From an uncultured Sphingomonadaceae bacterium (GTDB taxonomy: Bacteria; Pseudomonadota; Alphaproteobacteria; Sphingomonadales; Sphingomonadaceae), in assembly GCA_938016505.1 (NCBI GenBank), contig CALLWN010000139.1, forward strand, positions 1-9,067: a stretch of DNA of 9,067 nucleotides. Reading direction: 5' to 3'. The notes below the pieces were generated by a model, which made no database searches, was not told the origin of the DNA, and saw nothing but the letters and a program-made list of their open reading frames with translations. Numbering within the stretch: the stretch's first letter is position 1; every line of letters begins with the position of its first letter. Positions 5,788-9,067 of this stretch are shown piece by piece. Made by a program: the position numbers and the translations under genes.

Positions 5788-6624
5788 TCATGCGGCTGGC
5801 GAGGTCCGCCCAAACACCATGCCGCCCGCGGTTTTGAGCAACACCCAGAGTAGGAAGAGCGGCACGATGATCGTCTGCATGACGAACACGACCATGACAT
5901 CGACGATATGGTCGGCGACCCGACCCAGCGTCCCCTCCAGATCCGAGATCCACGCCCGAGGGTCGAGCTTTTCGCCGACCTCGGTCCACCGCTTGATCTT
6001 TTCCCAGAAGCCCTCGTCTTTGGCTTTCTCTGGCAGCGGTACGCCGGTCGAACTCGCCGTCATCGAAATCTTGTCCAACGCGCCCTGAGCTTGCTCGTAG
6101 TTGCTGGCGAGAAAGTTCTGGAACACCCAGTCGCTGCCGACGGTGATGACCGGAATTGCGAAGCGGACCACGATCAGCACGAGCAGCACGCGCGATAACC
6201 AGCGGGGCGCGCGACCACGCCACCACAGCAGAGCCCACACGAAGGCAACACCTGTAACGGCCGCCGACACGAGCCAGTGAGCACCGATGGCGAGCAGCAC
6301 CTTCTGCACGCCAAAAGCGACGCTGGCCGTCAGCATCAGGGTGGCGAACTGTTCGGCCAGATCGTTGAGCGGGTCGAGTGCCTGACCCAGCGTCACCGTG
6401 ACTCCAACCCCGACAGGCTGAAACGCGAGTTCCGTTCCCTGGGCAACGGAGATGGCGGCATTCAATGTCTTCGCAGCCGCAAAGCTGACGACTGCCCGCT
6501 TCAGCCCGTCATCGACCTGTTGGTTGGCCCGGTCTTGTATCGACGGCAGCCAAGCACAGGCGATCGCGACCCCGACGAGGACGATCGCGACCAGCCGGCC
6601 GAACACGCTCGCACTTCGCTCCAT
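5788..6624 (-). CDS. Predicted inner-membrane protein, five membrane segments
   Basis: I do not recognise a named family. The 278-residue protein starts M-E-R-S-A-S-V-F-G-R at 6624, chosen over an in-frame ATG at 6648 because GAGGAGAG (6637-6630) sits five bases upstream. Hydrophobic segments are at about 10-27, 92-113, 117-135, 145-163 and 241-263. Two soluble stretches (28-91, 164-240) would lie on one side; the second is charged and rich in Lys, Glu and Trp (KAKDEGFWEKIKRWTEVGEKL). Arginine-rich turns follow the third segment (WWRGRAPRWLSR), suggesting a cytoplasmic loop there. No catalytic or transport motif is visible. The downstream HigA-like gene begins about 90 bases after its stop codon on the same strand, but nothing links the two functionally. 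Confidence 0.75.
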   Translation of the reverse strand: MERSASVFGRLVAIVLVGVAIACAWLPSIQDRANQQVDDGLKRAVVSFAAAKTLNAAISVAQGTELAFQPVGVGVTVTLGQALDPLNDLAEQFATLMLTASVAFGVQKVLLAIGAHWLVSAAVTGVAFVWALLWWRGRAPRWLSRVLLVLIVVRFAIPVITVGSDWVFQNFLASNYEQAQGALDKISMTASSTGVPLPEKAKDEGFWEKIKRWTEVGEKLDPRAWISDLEGTLGRVADHIVDVMVVFVMQTIIVPLFLLWVLLKTAGGMVFGRTSPAA

Positions 6625-6973
6625 CGCGTCTCTCCTCGATCCAATCACTCCGGCGATACGTCAAGCTCCATCCTGCCAACGATCAGAGCATCCGGCCACT
6701 TCGGCGGTCGTCCGTCATGCGTCAAGGGCATCGCGTCGGCTGATTACGTCGACCCTCAGGCTCACGCGATCAGCCTGCCACCGACTCATTCGGCGGCTTT
6801 CTCGTTTCACCGTAGCGGCCAACCTGGTTCGTGGCAATCGACGACCACTCGCAGGGGTGGTCTCGGGCTGCCGAGTGACCGCAGCGATTGCCCGCCACGA
6901 ACTTCAACATGCCCTCGGCGGCCGGGCGACGAGTGCACTGTGAGGTGCATTTCGGCAGCGTGCTCGGCAAATG

Positions 6974-7004
6974 CGAAGCCCCGCGATGATTGCGCGGGGC
7001 TTCG
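6974..7004. terminator. Strong GC hairpin, terminator-like
   Basis: CGAAGCCCCGCG (6974-6985) and CGCGGGGCTTCG (6993-7004) pair perfectly over 12 bases with a 7-base loop. Only a weak GGGGTTTCG follows on the plus strand and GCATTTGCC on the minus strand. It could end transcription from the secreted-protein gene (minus strand, stop at 7259), about 255 bases downstream of it. The missing U-run leaves a protein site or structured RNA equally open. Confidence 0.4.
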
Positions 7005-7110
7005 GGGTTTCGCCACTCACCGTGGCGTTTGCCGGCCTGTCGTTGCCGGCTTCAGGGTTGGGGTTTTGGACGATTCATCGATAGGTCTGCCCTCCATCAA
7101 CGAGTACAAC

Positions 7111-7198
7111 CAGTCAACCACTCCAACGGCGTCAGTTGACGCCCATCTCGTTCTCCCGTCAAGACGCTTCCGCGACCAACCGATCGCCGGGTTGACTG
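7111..7198. repeat. Inverted repeat enclosing a perfect palindrome
   Basis: CAGTCAACC (7111-7119) is the exact reverse complement of GGTTGACTG (7190-7198). Between them GGCGTCAGTTGACGCC (7128-7143) is itself an inverted repeat of 7 bases per arm around GT. The sequence TTGAC or its complement recurs four times in this stretch. It may fold as a branched hairpin or serve as a cluster of operator sites. No function can be assigned. Confidence 0.35.
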
Positions 7199-7258
7199 AC
7201 GGCAATCTCCGGCCGATCGGAGCCGGGAGGTCGATGGGGACTTCACCGCGCCTGCCGC

Positions 7259-7672
7259 TCAGCGGATCGTCCGCCTCATCAGCCCGGTGCAGTCGGTTCC
7301 CTCGGGCGACTGGCACATGATCATCGCCTCCCGCGACTGGCTGAACAACAGGTAGACCGTGCCGCGCCGCCCGGTGGTGTCATCGGCGGAGTCCTCGCAG
7401 TCGCGGCCGCCGTTGTCCTTGGCGGTCTTGACGGTCAGCCGGTAGCGGCCGGTTGGCTCGGGAGCCCAGCCCATCAGGTAGGTGTTCTCGGTCGACTTCC
7501 CGCCTTGCCTGATCGTGACCGTTCCGTTCGCGCGGAAGTCGAACTGTTCCACGCAGCCGTTCTTCTTGCGCGTCCACTCCCACGTGCCCGCGAGGTCCGG
7601 CTGCTGGCCGAGTGCTTCCGTCCAGGCGCAGGCACCGAGCACGGCAAGCGTGGCGCGATGAAGCGATCGCAT
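7259..7672 (-). CDS. Small exported protein with four cysteines
   Basis: A 137-residue protein of no family I can name. ATG 7672 is chosen because it gives a signal peptide: basic M-R-S-L-H-R, hydrophobic ATLAVLGACAW, and a likely cleavage after A-L-G at residues 20-22, leaving about 115 residues in the periplasm or outside. An in-frame frame extends further upstream but has no signal sequence and poor composition. The mature part opens LAGTWEWTRKKNGCVEQFDF, resembling the start of small beta-barrel (lipocalin-like) domains in which a strand with GTW begins the barrel. Cysteines at 40, 92, 120 and 128 could form two disulfides. No good Shine-Dalgarno site is seen. It follows two small genes on the same strand after a gap of about 170 bases. 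Confidence 0.65.
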   Translation of the reverse strand: MRSLHRATLAVLGACAWTEALGQQPDLAGTWEWTRKKNGCVEQFDFRANGTVTIRQGGKSTENTYLMGWAPEPTGRYRLTVKTAKDNGGRDCEDSADDTTGRRGTVYLLFSQSREAMIMCQSPEGTDCTGLMRRTIR

Positions 7673-7844
7673 TGCGTCGGTCACGGTGTCGGTCGAGTGC
7701 CCTGCTCCGGTTCTTTCGAATCGATGAACTCCTGCAATGGGGGCCGCCACCCGCGAAGGCCCCTCGGACTTCCGCGGCGCCATACGCCTATCGAGAGTCC
7801 GCAGGCCACCGGGACGCGGCCGATCCCACTTCCCAAGTCCACAT

Positions 7845-8126
7845 TCAGCCTCGTTTGCGCGACTTCGCCCTGGCTTGCTTGAGCAGACCGGAGGCGTTTG
7901 CGGGATCGCGCAGCCAGATGCACAACGCCACCGCCGTGTCGTCGTCCAGGGCATCGACGATCGCGCGCTGACGCTCCGGGTGGCCGCGCTCCTGAATGAT
8001 CTGGTTCGCCGCGGCCTGCACTGATGCGGGATCGACCTTCAGGTCGTCGAGACGTCTGACCTGCGCGGCGGCGAACGTCCAGCGCCCGAAGAGTCCGGTG
8101 AGCTCGCTATCGATGCTTTCACTCAT
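7845..8126 (-). CDS. Hypothetical 93-residue protein
   Basis: Not recognised. The likely start is ATG 8126 (M-S-E-S-I-D-S-E-L-T-G-L-F-G-R-W); an in-frame ATG at 8147 adds seven residues (M-E-K-A-E-Q-T), with a GGAG just inside it that could serve the downstream start. The protein is soluble and mostly helical, with an acidic middle (DALDDDTAV, 58-66) and a strongly basic tail (KQARAKSRKRG, 83-93) that could touch nucleic acid. There are no membrane segments. The start lies 40 bases after the stop of the 61-residue gene, same strand, suggesting one transcript with it. Confidence 0.55.
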   Translation of the reverse strand: MSESIDSELTGLFGRWTFAAAQVRRLDDLKVDPASVQAAANQIIQERGHPERQRAIVDALDDDTAVALCIWLRDPANASGLLKQARAKSRKRG

Positions 8127-8166
8127 GGTCTGTTCGGCCTTCTCCATGACGGCCAAGCCGGGAAGG

Positions 8167-8352
8167 CTAATCCTCCTCGTTGTTCCGTCGTCTGCCAAGC
8201 TCGCGCAACAGGAATTCCTCGTCCTCCGGCGAGACATCGAAGCGCTGGCAGGCCTGCTCGATCAACGACGGCGTCCATGCCCCTTGTTGGGCGAGCCAGG
8301 TGATCGCACGGCGCAGCGCGTCTCCTTTGGGGACGATGGGAGGGACCGGCAT
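8167..8352 (-). CDS. Small conserved-looking protein (61 residues)
   Basis: I have the impression of a small proteobacterial family with the pattern PPIVPKG(D/E)ALRRA...W...LIE-A--RFD(V/L)SP-(D/E)EEFLLREL, but cannot name it or its role. Two predicted helices (GDALRRAITWLAQQ, then PSLIEQACQRFDV) are followed by an acidic helix (SPEDEEFLLREL) and a charged end (GRRRNNEED). It is soluble. The ATG is at 8352-8350, with GGAGGGG about ten bases upstream. The IS91-type transposase remnant on the other strand begins within a few bases of this start, so the native promoter has probably been replaced. It would head a transcript with the 93-residue gene. Confidence 0.6.
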   Translation of the reverse strand: MPVPPIVPKGDALRRAITWLAQQGAWTPSLIEQACQRFDVSPEDEEFLLRELGRRRNNEED

Positions 8353-8353
8353 C

Positions 8354-8689
8354 CGTCTCTATCCCCTCCATGGCGTGCTGGCCCCCAACGCCAAGCTGCG
8401 CGCGCTGGTGGTGCCGCACGAGCCTAAAGCGCCCGCGCAGGAAGCAAAGCCTGAGGAGTGCGAGGCGAGCTGTACGAACCACCGGCCGGTGCGCCTGAGC
8501 TGGGCCAAGTTGCTCAAGCGCGTGTTCGAGATCGACATGGAGCACTGCCCGAACTGCGGTGGTGAGCTGAAGGTCATTGCGGCGATCCTGGGGCAGCCTG
8601 TGATCGAGAAGATCCTTACGCACCTGGGGTTGCAGGCCAGGGCACCGCCTCGTGCGCCGGCCCGAGGCCAGGCGCTGCAAGCGGCCTGA
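8354..8689 (+). pseudogene. IS91-family transposase, 3' fragment
   Basis: The last 111 codons or so of a rolling-circle transposase of the IS91 type. Recognisable parts are the HGVLAPNAKLRALVVP segment that follows the catalytic domain, then LSWAKLLKRVFEIDMEHCPNCGGELKVIA, with the C-P-N-C-G-G zinc-ribbon half at 8546-8563, and the tail PVIEKILTHLGLQARAPPRAP. The catalytic HUH and tyrosine motifs, normally several hundred residues upstream, are gone, so it cannot act. Upstream of about 8354 the frame no longer resembles transposase; there the sequence is the antisense of the 61-residue gene. No start or ribosome site is present. Confidence 0.87.
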
Positions 8690-8930
8690 CGCTTCCCACC
8701 TGCGACAGTTCAGGCGACCCGGCGAGCCGGGCCGATGGGGTCGGCTGCGTCCGAGCGTTGGCGGGACCGATGGAAGCGAGCTGGTGACCAGGGATAACCC
8801 GCAGCAGGGGCCCGAAAAGGACGACTTTCGGCTGCGCTGTCAACGCTCAGCAGATCTCAGCCAACTCCAATGACCGATTCAAGCGCGTCGGGTGCCGGAA
8901 AAAGGGCGTTTGAAAAACCTATCCTCCGAC
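8690..8930 (+). mobile_element. 3' flank (probable origin end) of the IS91-type element
   Basis: No gene. The sequence follows the transposase stop and includes a hairpin CCCGGC/GCCGGG at 8718-8731. It ends near GTTTGAAAAACCTATCC, after which a host gene remnant starts on the minus strand. In IS91-like elements the origin end lies 3' of the transposase gene and includes a hairpin, so this end may be complete while the other is lost. The exact boundary near 8930 is a guess. Confidence 0.5.
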
Positions 8931-8963
8931 GATCGCTGTGCCGCTTGGCGGACGGGCGAACGC

Positions 8964-9067
8964 CTACCCCGGCATATCGAGCAACCGTCGCTCGCCGCTG
9001 AGGGCCCGGATCGCCGTGACGTCCTGCACCGTTTCGAGCGTGCCGAGGTAACGCCCATCGTCGCCGC
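8964..9067 (-). CDS. C-terminal end of a probable PAS/DUF438-type sensory protein (partial)
   Basis: Only the last 33 residues are inside the window: G-D-D-G-R-Y-L-G-T-L-E-T-V-Q-D followed by VTAIRALSGERRLLDMPG and TAG at 8966-8964. The pattern GRYLGTLE-VQD-T--RAL-GERRLL is typical of the last strand and exit helix of a PAS sensor domain, and close to the end of DUF438 or hemerythrin-linked PAS proteins. These sense small ligands or redox state in the cytoplasm. The identification rests on a short stretch. The IS91-type element ends about 30 bases after its stop codon. Confidence 0.5.
   Translation of the reverse strand, partial: GDDGRYLGTLETVQDVTAIRALSGERRLLDMPG

Larger units (their letters stand above)
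6625..7258. other. Long region without a convincing gene
   Basis: About 630 bases between the membrane-protein start and the stop of the secreted-protein gene. Short frames exist on both strands but none has family features, a ribosome site or coding-like composition that I can see. It should contain the membrane-protein promoter near 6640-6720 on the minus strand, but no clear hexamers stand out. Inverted repeats at 6974-7004, 7111-7198 and 7128-7143 are listed separately. An eroded gene or an unrecognised small RNA is possible. Confidence 0.5.

Noticed and set aside
7017..7316. 99-codon minus-strand frame in the gene-free region
   Set aside because: No ribosome site, overlaps the end of the secreted-protein gene in another frame, no recognisable features and built over inverted repeats.
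6277..7320. 347-codon plus-strand frame opposite the membrane protein and the gene-free region
   Set aside because: The first third is antisense of a gene with a strong ribosome site; the remainder is Ser/Arg/Pro-rich without family features or a start signal.
8180..8353. Extension of the IS91-type transposase frame to the left
   Set aside because: The reading no longer resembles transposase and is antisense to the 61-residue gene, so the frame is open only by chance.
1..9067. CRISPR array or tandem-repeat cluster
   Set aside because: No regularly spaced repeats were seen; the only long exact repeat is the att pair.

Overview
The window is GC-rich chromosomal DNA from a proteobacterium. A Betaproteobacterium of the Rhodocyclales or Accumulibacter type is the best guess. 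This is inferred from the divergent uvrB / class I aminotransferase pair, the style of the proteins and the base composition; no rRNA or other decisive marker is present.

Layout. (1) 1-503: 5' part of uvrB on the minus strand. (2) 504-845: divergent intergenic region with nested inverted repeats next to the aminotransferase. (3) 846-2054: class I aspartate/aromatic aminotransferase. (4) 2102-2177: tRNA-Asn(GTT) with a perfect -10 box and a GC-rich discriminator. (5) 2138-5303: remnant of an integrated phage or genomic island in the 3' end of that tRNA gene. It is bounded by a 40-bp perfect direct repeat and holds a broken tyrosine recombinase, an N-terminally truncated phage major capsid gene, one unidentified ORF and an intact higB-higA toxin-antitoxin pair. 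The terminator that probably served the tRNA now lies beyond the right repeat. (6) 5397-6624: minus-strand genes for an orphan HigA-like antitoxin and a five-segment membrane protein. (7) 6625-7258: about 630 bases with no convincing gene but several inverted repeats. (8) 7259-8352: three small minus-strand genes, namely a secreted four-cysteine protein and two cytoplasmic hypothetical proteins. (9) about 8354-8930: 3' end of an IS91-family transposase gene and its flank, abutting the start of the last small gene. (10) 8964-9067: C-terminal end of a minus-strand gene resembling the tail of PAS/DUF438 sensory proteins.

How it fits together. uvrB, the aminotransferase and the tRNA are ordinary housekeeping genes. 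The tRNA-Asn gene served as integration site, and the tRNA stayed functional because the element restored its 3' end. The element has since decayed: a nonsense codon stops the integrase, and a deletion joins the rest of the integrase to the capsid gene, removing the module that normally lies between them. The toxin-antitoxin pair is the only complete recognisable module left, as expected if losing it is costly. The right side is a second zone of rearrangement, with an orphan antitoxin, a transposase fragment and poorly conserved small genes. I found no convincing new multi-gene system. The most interesting items are the decayed tRNA-borne element, the two HigA-type proteins flanking its right end, and a possible switching structure upstream of the aminotransferase.
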